From: SAR116 cluster bacterium AG-337-N21
GTDB lineage: Bacteria > Pseudomonadota > Alphaproteobacteria > Puniceispirillales > Marisalimonadaceae
NCBI GenBank assembly: GCA_003282145.1
Contig: QBZZ01000021.1
Span: forward strand, 1 to 38,058
Reading direction: 5' to 3'
Length of the DNA: 38,058 bases
In this document: in pieces, positions 24,293 to 32,107 of the stretch
Position numbering within the stretch: position 1 is the stretch's first letter
Layout of the letters: every line of letters begins with the position of its first letter
Made by a program: the position numbers and the translations under genes
The notes under the pieces: model-generated
Seen by the model: the letters and a program-made list of their open reading frames with translations, nothing else
What the model was told of the DNA's origin: nothing
The model's database searches: none

Positions 24293-24967
24293 TTGTTTGA
24301 TTTTCGTTTTTTTGAAATATACAGGTCATCAGAATATTTACATTTAATTCTCGATGGTATTTTAATAAGTTCAAGTTTAACGATCGCTTCTGGTTTTTTA
24401 GGTTTTATTATTGCCTTTTTTTTAGCAGCAATGATTTATTGGAAATTTTTTCCTTTAAATTTTTTTTCAATTTGTTGGATTGATTTTGTTAGAAATACTC
24501 CATTAATTGTTCAACTATTTTTTGTCACTTTTGGTTTGCCGCTAATATTCGAGTATGTATGGCCATTTTGGGCACACGCTTTACTGGCATTAACTATAAA
24601 TTTTACTGGTTATTTTGGTGAAATTTTGAGATCAGGTTATAATTCAACTCCAACAAATCAGCTAGAAGCTGCTTACTCTTTAAATTTGAATAAAATAACA
24701 ATTTTTAGGAAAATTGTTCTTCCACATACACTTATTAAAATGTTTCCTTCATTATCAAGTCAATTTATTTTTATATTTTTAACAACAGGAATTATCTCAG
24801 AAATAGGAGTTAATGATCTAACTCACGCAGGTCTGTATATAGATAGTAGAACGTTTAGGACATTTGAAATATTTATTATTTTATCAATTTTATATGTAAC
24901 GCTTTCTTTATTATTTAAGTCTTCATTAGAAATTATTTTCAATAGAACGTTAAAAAAGAGAATGTAA
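24293..24967 (+). CDS. Polar amino acid ABC transporter permease (HisM/GlnP type), first subunit
   Basis: 224 residues with about five transmembrane spans. The family's hallmark DFVRNTPLIVQLFF appears near residue 65. The EAA loop reads EAAYSLNLNKITIFRKIVLPH and would dock with an ATPase. The start is TTG 24293, with GGGGA six bases ahead; no ATG is close. The second permease follows with no gap, so the two form a heterodimer. No ATP-binding subunit is encoded in this cluster. The substrate is probably a polar amino acid or opine-like compound. Confidence 0.88.
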   Translation: MFDFRFFEIYRSSEYLHLILDGILISSSLTIASGFLGFIIAFFLAAMIYWKFFPLNFFSICWIDFVRNTPLIVQLFFVTFGLPLIFEYVWPFWAHALLALTINFTGYFGEILRSGYNSTPTNQLEAAYSLNLNKITIFRKIVLPHTLIKMFPSLSSQFIFIFLTTGIISEIGVNDLTHAGLYIDSRTFRTFEIFIILSILYVTLSLLFKSSLEIIFNRTLKKRM

Positions 24968-25651
24968 TTGCAAGATTTATTAATAAACATATTTGATAAA
25001 CCATTAGGAATAATTTTAACTCAATTGATATTGGCGACTAGATTTACAATTTATTTATCATTAATTGCTTTTCTGGGAGGGGGATTAATTGCTGTATTTA
25101 TAACTTTTTTAAGAATATATCCATCTAAAATTCTTAACTATATAAGTTTTTGTTATACATGGTTGTTTCAATCTCTTCCTCTTTTAATGTTGTTATTTAT
25201 AATTGGGCTTGGTATTCCAAGGTTTATTGGTCAAGACTTCGATCCTTGGTACGCCGCAAGCATATCATTGATAATATTTACTTCAGCTTACTTATCAGAA
25301 GTTTGGAGAGGTGCAATTATGGCAATTCCTTCTGGTCAATGGGAGGGAGGAGTAGCTCTTAATCTAAGCTTTACGCAGACATTAAGGTTTATCATTATAC
25401 CACAAGTTTATAAGTATAGTATTGCTCCTACAGTAAGTTTTCTTATTCAAATTATAAAAGGAACTTCTCTTGCTTATATAATTGGCTTTCAAGATTTAAT
25501 GTTATTAGGGAAAAGGTGGGCTAACGCTCCTGTCATAGGTTCAGAACCATTTATAATTTTTCCTATAATGGCAGTTTTGTATTTCTGCCTATGTTACCCC
25601 CTGGCCATTTACGCCAAATATTTAGAAAAAAAATACATCATTGAAAATTAA
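24968..25651 (+). CDS. Polar amino acid ABC transporter permease, second subunit
   Basis: 227 residues, HisM-type inner membrane permease. Conserved WLFQSLPLLMLLFI replaces the usual RGTPLLVQL motif and so lacks the typical Arg. The EAA-type loop is QWEGGVALNLSFTQTLRFIIIPQ. TTG 24968 directly follows the upstream stop codon, implying translational coupling. The binding-protein gene follows 19 bases downstream from its ATG. It pairs with the first permease. Confidence 0.87.
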   Translation: MQDLLINIFDKPLGIILTQLILATRFTIYLSLIAFLGGGLIAVFITFLRIYPSKILNYISFCYTWLFQSLPLLMLLFIIGLGIPRFIGQDFDPWYAASISLIIFTSAYLSEVWRGAIMAIPSGQWEGGVALNLSFTQTLRFIIIPQVYKYSIAPTVSFLIQIIKGTSLAYIIGFQDLMLLGKRWANAPVIGSEPFIIFPIMAVLYFCLCYPLAIYAKYLEKKYIIEN

Positions 25652-25670
25652 TTAATTGAAAGGAAAAAAA

Positions 25671-26456
25671 ATGTTTTCAAAAAAAATAATTTATAGTTTT
25701 TTATTAAGTCTATTTTTTCTAAGTTTTTCAGCTAATTCTGCTGACCTTAATGGTATATTAAAAAGTGGTGAAGTTAAAATTGCTGTTCCAGAGGCTTTTG
25801 CGCCTTTTGGCTCAGTAGGGAAAACTGGCGAACATGAAGGATATGATGTCGACGTCGCAAAACTTATTGCAAAAGACTTGGGTGTCAAACTGAAAATAGT
25901 GCCTGTCGTTTCAAAACAAAGAATACCTTTTCTTGAAACAGATAAGGTTGATTTAGTCATATCTACAATGGGAGCTAATCCTTCTAGAGCTAAGTCAATT
26001 AATTTTTCTAGTGCCTATGCACCATTCTATTCAGGTGTATTTGCTCCATCTACAATTAAAGTTTCTTCGTACAAAGATTTAGATGGTCTTACAATTGGAG
26101 TTACTGGTGGGACTTTAGAGGATTTGGAACTTACTAAAATGGCTCCTAAAGGTGCTAAAATTACTAGATTTGGTGATAATGCTGCTACATTAAGCGCTAT
26201 TAAATCAAAGCAAGTCCAAGTGCTCGTCGCAGGTAATACTGTTGCAGCTTCTGTAACCGAAGCAAATCCAAACTTTGATTTAGAGAGGAAGTTTATTATT
26301 AAAGATAGTCCTTGTTTTATAGGTGTTAAAAAGGGAAATGAAGATTTATTGAGATGGGTAAACGTTTTTATACTTCATAAAAAGCTAGGAGGGGCTTTAA
26401 ATAAAATCTCTCAAAAATGGCTTGGTCAGGATCTTCCTGCATTACCATCATTATAA
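25671..26456 (+). CDS. Periplasmic amino-acid-binding protein (SBP family 3)
   Basis: 261 residues from ATG 25671, which has an AAAGGA site; a TTG 15 bases upstream is not needed. The signal peptide MFSKKIIYSFLLSLFFLSFSANSA is followed by DLNGILKSGEVKIAVPEAFAPFG and YDVDVAKLIAKDLGV, the standard start of family 3 binding proteins. VDLVISTMGANPSRAKSINFS and IGVTGGTLEDL follow. It delivers ligand to the two permeases encoded upstream. A good terminator hairpin follows, so the three-gene unit ends here. Confidence 0.92.
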   Translation: MFSKKIIYSFLLSLFFLSFSANSADLNGILKSGEVKIAVPEAFAPFGSVGKTGEHEGYDVDVAKLIAKDLGVKLKIVPVVSKQRIPFLETDKVDLVISTMGANPSRAKSINFSSAYAPFYSGVFAPSTIKVSSYKDLDGLTIGVTGGTLEDLELTKMAPKGAKITRFGDNAATLSAIKSKQVQVLVAGNTVAASVTEANPNFDLERKFIIKDSPCFIGVKKGNEDLLRWVNVFILHKKLGGALNKISQKWLGQDLPALPSL

Positions 26457-26465
26457 AATTTATTT

Positions 26466-26507
26466 AAAAGATGTCTGATCAAAATTACATATTCAGGCAT
26501 CTTTTTA
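26466..26507 (+). terminator. Rho-independent terminator after the ABC binding-protein gene
   Basis: A stem of 13 pairs between 26466-26478 and 26493-26505 with one G-U pair encloses a 14-base loop. The 3' arm runs into TTTT. It lies 10 bases after the binding-protein stop codon. Confidence 0.8.
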
Positions 26508-26671
26508 TAAAAAGTAGTTAAATCCTGGGATATAAACCAATTCATCTTTTTTAAGCTAAAAGACATGCTTAGTATTATTTTTTTCACGTGTTAATACTTC
26601 TATGAAATTGACTATTAAATTTCAAATAGATAAAATTAATAGTAGTATAATATCAATGAGACATTTTAGTA

Positions 26672-27118
26672 ATGTATAAACTCGATACTGATAATAAAGA
26701 TCACAATTCTATAATATTTTGGTTTAAAACTTGGGAAAATAAAATCCAAAATCAAGATTATGAAACAGCTAAAAATCTTTTTGGAAATCATGTTGTTAGT
26801 TTTGGTACTTGGATGAATGTAGTTGAAGGTTTAGAAAAACTTTGTGCTAACCAATGGAAATGTGTTTGGCCAACTATTAATAATTTTAAATTCTTGACTG
26901 ATACACTTTATATTCAAATTTCACCTGACAGATTACTTGCAAACTGTATTTTGGTTTGGGACTCTACAGGGTATAAAAAAAATGGCAATTCTTTTAAAAG
27001 AACTGGAAGGGCTACGGTTAGTTTAAAGAGGATTAAAATAAATGATGCTTGGAAGTGCATACATACACATTTTTCATTGAATCGTGGCATTCCTCAAAAA
27101 TCTTATGGTGGTGTTTAA
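26672..27118 (+). CDS. SnoaL-like/DUF4440 NTF2-fold protein
   Basis: 148 residues, NTF2/SnoaL-type. Typical elements: WENKIQNQDYETAKNLFGNHVVSFGTWMNVVEGLE (opening helices and first strand), RLLANCILVWDSTGY and GRATVSLKRI...WKCIHTHFSLN (closing strands, DUF4440-like). It probably binds a small ligand; no catalytic pair can be named. ATG 26672 is the start. It is a single gene upstream of tRNA-Pro, unrelated in position to the NTF2-like gene of the lipid cluster. Confidence 0.82.
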   Translation: MYKLDTDNKDHNSIIFWFKTWENKIQNQDYETAKNLFGNHVVSFGTWMNVVEGLEKLCANQWKCVWPTINNFKFLTDTLYIQISPDRLLANCILVWDSTGYKKNGNSFKRTGRATVSLKRIKINDAWKCIHTHFSLNRGIPQKSYGGV

Positions 27119-27172
27119 ATAAAATTATTAAATTTATAGCTTTTAGTATATTTTGCTAATATTGCTAAAAAT

Positions 27173-27249
27173 CGGGCCATAGCGCAGCTTGGTAGCGCGT
27201 CCGTCTGGGGGGCGGAAGGTCGTGGGTTCAAATCCCGCTGGCCCGACCA
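27173..27249 (+). tRNA. tRNA-Pro (anticodon GGG)
   Basis: CGGGCCA (27173-27179) pairs with TGGCCCG (27239-27245). The anticodon stem TCCGT/GCGGA encloses CTGGGGG, giving anticodon GGG. The T arm is GTGGG TTCAAAT CCCGC; the discriminator is A and CCA is encoded (27247-27249). The C1-G72 pair is the usual bacterial tRNA-Pro feature. Confidence 0.97.
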
Positions 27250-27285
27250 TAAATCATCAAAAAAGATTTCGAATGAAAAATACAT

Positions 27286-28170
27286 ATGTCACTAGCGAAT
27301 AATAATTCAAATATTCCTCTTGGAGTTTCCTTTTCCATAACTGAAGTTATATGCACTATAACTATAGCCAGTTTAGTTAAACTGATAGCAGGTGATGTTT
27401 CAGTTTTCATGGTTTTATTTTTTAGATATTTGTTTTGTATCCCTTTATTGATAATAACTGCATATTTTCAACGTAAATCATATGCGTTTCAAATAAAATC
27501 TAAATCTGGTCTGATGATTAGGACTATAACTGGGTTAGGCTCTTTTGGATGCTTGTTTGCAGCACTTCAATTTATAAATCTAAGTCTAATGACTACTTTA
27601 TTTCAAACAATGCCAATATTTATTACCTTACTTGCACCTATTGTCATAAAAGAAGTTGTTGGAAGGTTTAGACGAATAATAGCTTTAATTGGATTTATAG
27701 GAGTAATCCTAATACTTGATCCTTTTAAAGAAAATTGGTTTAACTTTGGATTAGTATTAGGTATTTTTTCACCTTTTTTTGGAGCACTGATGACGCTATC
27801 TGTTAGAAAACTTGGTCAAACAGATCATCCTACAACTACAGCCTTATGGTATAATATATTCGGAGCAATAGTTTTCTTAGTTATTTGTATGTTAATAAAA
27901 GTTGAATGGCCTGATTATGGTCAGGTTTTAATTGTACTTATTGTTATTGGAGTAGTTTCTAGCTTACAACAAATTTGTTTAGCATATAGCCTAAAGTTAG
28001 CACCAGCAAGCCTATTGGCTCCATTAAGATATATATCAGTTCCAATTGGTATTTTGATAGGTGTTTATTTATTCAATGAATCGTTAACTTCAACTTTTTA
28101 TATTGGAACTCTAATAATTATTTCTTCTTCATTAATTGTTATAAGAAGAGAAACTCAAAAAAAATCATGA
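27286..28170 (+). CDS. DMT-family (EamA) transporter
   Basis: 294 residues with ten predicted membrane spans in two EamA repeats. The first repeat has FRYLFCIPLL and FAALQFINLSLMTTLFQTMPIFITLLAP; the second has QQICLAYSLKLAPASLLAPLRYISVPIGILIGVYLFNES, the repeat's conserved end. Inner membrane exporter or importer of metabolites, often amino acids; substrate not predictable. It begins 36 bases after tRNA-Pro. The histidine phosphatase follows 40 bases later on the same strand. Confidence 0.92.
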   Translation: MSLANNNSNIPLGVSFSITEVICTITIASLVKLIAGDVSVFMVLFFRYLFCIPLLIITAYFQRKSYAFQIKSKSGLMIRTITGLGSFGCLFAALQFINLSLMTTLFQTMPIFITLLAPIVIKEVVGRFRRIIALIGFIGVILILDPFKENWFNFGLVLGIFSPFFGALMTLSVRKLGQTDHPTTTALWYNIFGAIVFLVICMLIKVEWPDYGQVLIVLIVIGVVSSLQQICLAYSLKLAPASLLAPLRYISVPIGILIGVYLFNESLTSTFYIGTLIIISSSLIVIRRETQKKS

Positions 28171-28210
28171 AAAAGTTTGTAGGTTTTAAAATGCCTTGTA
28201 TTTTAAAGTA

Positions 28211-28774
28211 ATGTACAGACTACTTTTAATATCTATTTTTTGCATTTTATTAGGTACTAACACTCATGCAAGTGAGGCTTATATTTTAATGGATAAATTT
28301 AAAAAAGACAGTCACAACAAAATAATTTTTATGAGACATGCTTTAGCACCTGGTAATGGAGATCCTTCAAATTTCAAGATAGATGATTGTTCTACTCAAA
28401 GAAATCTTGATGCGAAGGGGATTTACCAAAGTAAGATGTTAGGAGAAATTTTCAAAAAATCTCATATAACATTTACAAAAATTTTTTCAAGTTTTTGGTG
28501 TAGGTGTAAAGATACTGCATCATTCTTAAATATAGGTAAATTCTATACTCACAAAGGTCTTAATTCTTTTTACCAAGGATATGTGAATAAAGATGAAACG
28601 CTAGCTGAGCTAAATAAATTGATTAGCAAACTTGAAATAACAACAGGTACTTATTTGATGATTACTCATTATGTAGTAATTCAAGCTTTCACCGGCATTT
28701 CGTTACCAAGTGGAGGAATGATAGTTTATGATATGGAAACAAAAAAATCATACTATTTAAAATTAAATGATTAA
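28211..28774 (+). CDS. Exported histidine phosphatase family protein
   Basis: 187 residues from ATG 28211. A signal peptide (LLLISIFCILLGTNTHA, cleavage near residue 20) indicates periplasmic location. Phosphatase motifs: IIFMRHALAPG with Arg42/His43 (the phosphohistidine RH), SSFWCRCKDTA (SxxxRCxxTA) and MITHYVVIQAFTG with the second catalytic His. Substrate unknown. A TTG 15 bases upstream is in frame but has no ribosome site. A six-codon mini-frame ATG at 28191 (MPCILK) ends in TAATG overlapping this start, so translation may be coupled. The stop overlaps the convergent membrane protein gene by four bases. Confidence 0.87.
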   Translation: MYRLLLISIFCILLGTNTHASEAYILMDKFKKDSHNKIIFMRHALAPGNGDPSNFKIDDCSTQRNLDAKGIYQSKMLGEIFKKSHITFTKIFSSFWCRCKDTASFLNIGKFYTHKGLNSFYQGYVNKDETLAELNKLISKLEITTGTYLMITHYVVIQAFTGISLPSGGMIVYDMETKKSYYLKLND

Positions 28775-29247
28775 TTTTTATTTTTATCATTTTCATTAAT
28801 AATCTCATAATCTCCATCAATTACTTCATTATTTTGAGATTTAGTTTTAAATCTTTTCATAGTCTGTTGTCTATTAGTATTAGTATACACATTAAAATCA
28901 TTATCTTTCTTTTCTGTTTTTTTTGTACCCATTTTAAAGTTAAGAATCTGTTTAGGAAAAATAAAAAGAAGACTTGGCAAAGTGAATAAAACAGCAAATA
29001 TTAGATGCCATTCTAGTACATTTTTAATACCAAAAAAAACACCAATAGTTAAAAGTAAAAAAGTAAACCTATAAAAAATACCAAATAAAATAATCACCCA
29101 GGCGAAAAAAGTCCCATATTTATATGGTTCCATAATATATTGTATGCCTAAAAATCCAACAATCACATAAAAACAAAAAAAAGCTATTATTATCCCAATT
29201 GTTATTAATCCAAATTTAAGTAAGTTTGTTTGTCTTAATATATACAT
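28771..29247 (-). CDS. Uncharacterised membrane protein with a polar C-terminal tail
   Basis: 158 residues. About four transmembrane spans occupy the first ~105 residues (IGIIIAFFCFYVIVGFLGI, FFAWVIILFGIFY, FTFLLLTIGVFFGI, LIFAVLFTLPSLLFIFP). A charged cytosolic tail follows, ending EVIDGDYEIINEND, an acidic motif that recurs at the ends of many alphaproteobacterial small membrane proteins. I do not recognise a function. It is preceded by a secreted protein gene 13 bases upstream, so the pair probably forms an operon. Confidence 0.7.
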   Translation of the reverse strand: MYILRQTNLLKFGLITIGIIIAFFCFYVIVGFLGIQYIMEPYKYGTFFAWVIILFGIFYRFTFLLLTIGVFFGIKNVLEWHLIFAVLFTLPSLLFIFPKQILNFKMGTKKTEKKDNDFNVYTNTNRQQTMKRFKTKSQNNEVIDGDYEIINENDKNKN

Positions 29248-29260
29248 AATATTCCATTGA

Positions 29261-29746
29261 TTATTTCTTAAATATTAATTTACCATCGTATTTTTTTAAA
29301 TAGAAAACTTTTTTACCTGCCCAGAAGCACTTTTTTTCATCAGGTTTAGCTTCAACGTAGTCTGTTTTATTTGTTAAGTGAAAGACTTGACCGCAACCTA
29401 AAAAGGTTAATATTAACTTACTATTTTCAAACTTTACTTTATCCTCTCTACCTTGTCTTATTGTAATAAAGCTTAAGTTGCTTTGAAAACATTGGCCAAT
29501 TTTATTTTTTTTACAATTTGTTTCCTGACTATCAATTACTGATATATGTGCCGCAATATTGTTCGAGAAAATGAAACCGTCATTATCTAGCATGTTACAA
29601 TTATCAGTTGGCTCACTTGTTTTACCAGAGAATTCGCATTCAAACCACGCACCATCTAATTTATCAATAGCAAACACGTTAAAGCTTAAATTTAAAAACA
29701 ACAAAGTTATTAATAGTAATAATTTATTAGTTTTCACAAAATGCAT
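29261..29746 (-). CDS. Secreted cysteine-containing protein of unknown function
   Basis: 161 residues. A clear signal peptide (LLLLITLLFLNLSFNVFA, cleavage near residue 26) is followed by LDGAWFECEFSGKTSEPTDNC. The mature part has six cysteines that could pair in the periplasm, and strand-rich segments (LSFITIRQG, KLILTFLGCGQVFHL, KVFYLKKYDGKLIF), which suggest a lipocalin-like or barrel fold. No family is recognised. First gene of a two-gene minus-strand unit with the membrane protein. Confidence 0.7.
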   Translation of the reverse strand: MHFVKTNKLLLLITLLFLNLSFNVFAIDKLDGAWFECEFSGKTSEPTDNCNMLDNDGFIFSNNIAAHISVIDSQETNCKKNKIGQCFQSNLSFITIRQGREDKVKFENSKLILTFLGCGQVFHLTNKTDYVEAKPDEKKCFWAGKKVFYLKKYDGKLIFKK

Positions 29747-29842
29747 AAATTTAACTCTTTTGATTTTACAACTTAAAATTTATAATTAATTATACATATA
29801 TAACCATATATTTATTAAAAAAAAATAAATTTGGAGATTAAT

Positions 29843-30727
29843 ATGATTATAGAAACGAGAACTGAATCCCCAGACTTTGTTGGGTTTGTTTCTGGAGTGG
29901 ATTTAAAAAAAGATTTGGATAACAAAATTGTAAAAGAAATTGATAATGCTATTAATAAATTAACTGTTTTAGTTTTTAGAAATCAAAATATAGACGATAA
30001 TGAACAAGTTAGATTTACTAAATATTTTGGAAAAATTGAGTCTTCCGGAAATAAATCTAACATTACTAAAGCGCAGGATAGAAGATTATCTACAGATTTA
30101 GCAGACGTATCTAACCTTGATAAAAACAATAGACCCTTTACTCAAGATGATCCAAGAAGAATATTTAACTTAGGTAATCGTTTATGGCATACCGATAGCT
30201 CCTTTAAAGAAATTCCTGCAAAATATTCTCTTTTGTCAGCTAGAAATATATCTAAAGTAGGAGGTAATACAGAGTTTGCGGATATGAGAAATGCTTATGA
30301 TAGTTTAGAGAGTAAAACTAAAAACAAAATCGATAAAATGATTTGCGAACATTCTTTAATATATTCCCGACAAAGATTAGGTTTCGATATGGTTAAAGAA
30401 CTATCATCAGAAGAAATTAAAAATTTCACTCCTGTTGAACAACCGCTTGTTAGAAAAAATAGAGTAACTAACAGGAAAACAATTTTCCTTTCAAGCCATA
30501 TTGGCAAAATAAAAAATTGGATAAGACCAGATTCAATGTGTTTTATTGATGATTTAATTGAATATGCTACTCAATTAAAATTTAAGTATGTTCATGAATG
30601 GTCAAAAAATGATCTAATAATATGGGATAATAGACAAACCATGCATAGAGCGAGGGCTTATGATGATTTAAAAGAAACTAGGGATATGAGAAGAACAACT
30701 GTCTTAGGTGAAGAGAAATTGATCTAA
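29843..30727 (+). CDS. TauD/TfdA-family 2-oxoglutarate-dependent dioxygenase
   Basis: 294 residues. Fe(II)/2-oxoglutarate dioxygenase with the facial triad His116-x-Asp118 (LWHTDSSF) and His268 (MHRARAYD); Arg284 in RDMRRTTV binds 2-oxoglutarate. Family members hydroxylate small acids such as taurine or 2,4-D, releasing sulfite or an aldehyde. Without a TauABC transporter beside it the substrate stays open. ATG 29843 is preceded by GGAG; a TTG 12 bases upstream is weaker. It converges on metC. A weak terminator hairpin lies just past the stop. Confidence 0.9.
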   Translation: MIIETRTESPDFVGFVSGVDLKKDLDNKIVKEIDNAINKLTVLVFRNQNIDDNEQVRFTKYFGKIESSGNKSNITKAQDRRLSTDLADVSNLDKNNRPFTQDDPRRIFNLGNRLWHTDSSFKEIPAKYSLLSARNISKVGGNTEFADMRNAYDSLESKTKNKIDKMICEHSLIYSRQRLGFDMVKELSSEEIKNFTPVEQPLVRKNRVTNRKTIFLSSHIGKIKNWIRPDSMCFIDDLIEYATQLKFKYVHEWSKNDLIIWDNRQTMHRARAYDDLKETRDMRRTTVLGEEKLI

Positions 30728-30732
30728 TTTCT

Positions 30733-31920
30733 TTAAAGTTTTAAGAATTTTCTTAAAACTTTTATCCCATTTTTGAAGTCATTTAATAAATCAGTTATAT
30801 TTTCAGAGCCGGTATAAATCCTTAGATAAACACCTTTCGGTACGTAACTTGTTTTAATCTTTCTAGATTCTGAAATATTCATCATTGATACTAAACTTGA
30901 GTATCCTCCCCAAGAAGAGCCAATTCCAAAAATTTCAAGACTATTAGCTAATTTATTGACTGCTTCGTCAGATATATTGTCATTAAACTCGATAGCAAAA
31001 AGACCAGATGCGCCTTTAAAATCCCTTTTCCAAAATTTATGATCAGGATGTTGAGTTAAAGCAGGATGCATTACATATTTAACTTCTTTAAGACTTTCCA
31101 AAAATTTAGCTAATTTCAAACTGTTATAAGATGATTGTTTCAATCTTAAAGGAAGTGTCCTTAAACCTCTAAGAGACATGAAAATATCATCAGGGCTTAC
31201 ATAAACTCCAGCGTTTTTAGTCCACCTTTCGATACCTACGAGATCTTCATTATTCGCAAGAACAACTCCCATCATAATATCAGAATGACCAGAGATATAT
31301 TTTGTTATGGCTTCAATTACAACATTAACACCAAAATCAAATGGATTAAAATAAATAGCAGTAGCCCAAGTATTATCTATTAAAGATTTTAATTCATATT
31401 TTTTACAAATTTCCATAACTTTAATAATGTCAATTACCTCAAAAGTATATGTACCTGGACTTTCTAAATAAATTGCTTTTGTATTTTCTTTGATCAAACT
31501 TTCTAAATTTTTTAAATCTCTTGAGTTGTAAAACTCATAATCAATATTTAATCTAGGAAATTCTTCTTTAGCAAATCGTCTAGTTGATCCATATACAGAA
31601 TCAGGTAACAAAATATGATCGCCAGATTTTATTAATGACATTAATCCAGTTGTTACAGCGTTCATTCCAGAAGAAGCAAGAACACATCCCTCTGCATTAT
31701 ATATTGAAGAAATTGCCTTGATTAATGACTCTGAAGTAGGAGTCCCATTTCTTCCATAAGTATATTTTAAATCTTTATTTCTATAAGACTCCATTGTCTT
31801 GTTTAAAATAGTGCTCGTTCTATATACTGGAGGTGAAGGTATACCGTGGTTTTCGTGAGGATTTTTTCCAACATGTGAAGTAATTGTTTCGACACGTAAT
31901 TTGTTATCTTCTTGCTTCAT
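30733..31920 (-). CDS. metC: Cystathionine beta-lyase
   Basis: 395 residues, Cys/Met-metabolism PLP enzyme. YGRNGTP (55-61) supplies the phosphate-binding Tyr and Arg from the partner subunit; Asp182 in LIDNTWATAIYFNP contacts the PLP ring; Lys207 in ITKYISGHSD is the Schiff-base lysine. SSWGGYSSL and the C-terminal RIYTGSE block fit MetC rather than cystathionine gamma-synthase. It splits cystathionine to homocysteine, pyruvate and ammonia for methionine synthesis, though cysteine desulfhydrase activity is also common. It is divergent from aapJ across a 187-base spacer. Confidence 0.9.
   Translation of the reverse strand: MKQEDNKLRVETITSHVGKNPHENHGIPSPPVYRTSTILNKTMESYRNKDLKYTYGRNGTPTSESLIKAISSIYNAEGCVLASSGMNAVTTGLMSLIKSGDHILLPDSVYGSTRRFAKEEFPRLNIDYEFYNSRDLKNLESLIKENTKAIYLESPGTYTFEVIDIIKVMEICKKYELKSLIDNTWATAIYFNPFDFGVNVVIEAITKYISGHSDIMMGVVLANNEDLVGIERWTKNAGVYVSPDDIFMSLRGLRTLPLRLKQSSYNSLKLAKFLESLKEVKYVMHPALTQHPDHKFWKRDFKGASGLFAIEFNDNISDEAVNKLANSLEIFGIGSSWGGYSSLVSMMNISESRKIKTSYVPKGVYLRIYTGSENITDLLNDFKNGIKVLRKFLKL
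30735..30763 (+). terminator. Weak terminator hairpin after the TauD-family gene
   Basis: Perfect 12-base-pair AT-rich stem (30735-30746 with 30751-30762), four-base loop, then a short T run. It overlaps the last codons of metC, which is read on the other strand. It may serve as a modest terminator for the dioxygenase transcript. Confidence 0.45.
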
Positions 31921-32068
31921 TGATTATTAACTGAACCTAACTTTTGTCTTCTAAATTAATTTTGATATAATTTTATCCCAAATAATGTATAGACTATAAA
32001 CATTTAAAAAAAAAATTTTAATTTTTATCTTGAAACTATACTAAATAAGAACCACAGTACTAACAAAA

Positions 32069-32083
32069 TCATGATTATCATGA
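32069..32083 (+). promoter_or_regulatory. 15-base palindrome ahead of aapJ, possible operator
   Basis: Two seven-base arms, TCATGAT and ATCATGA, flank one central base, in the leader 25 bases before the aapJ start codon. It sits in the divergent metC/aapJ spacer and could be a regulator site. No regulator gene adjoins. Confidence 0.4.
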
Positions 32084-32107
32084 AAATTTTAATAGTGGAG
32101 AAATAAA

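Noticed and set aside
27228-27410. Small minus-strand frame over tRNA-Pro and the DMT gene start
   Set aside because: It overlaps a tRNA and a clear transporter gene; chance antisense frame.
29559-29789. Plus-strand frame antisense to the secreted protein gene
   Set aside because: It runs opposite a frame with a good signal peptide and has no family features.
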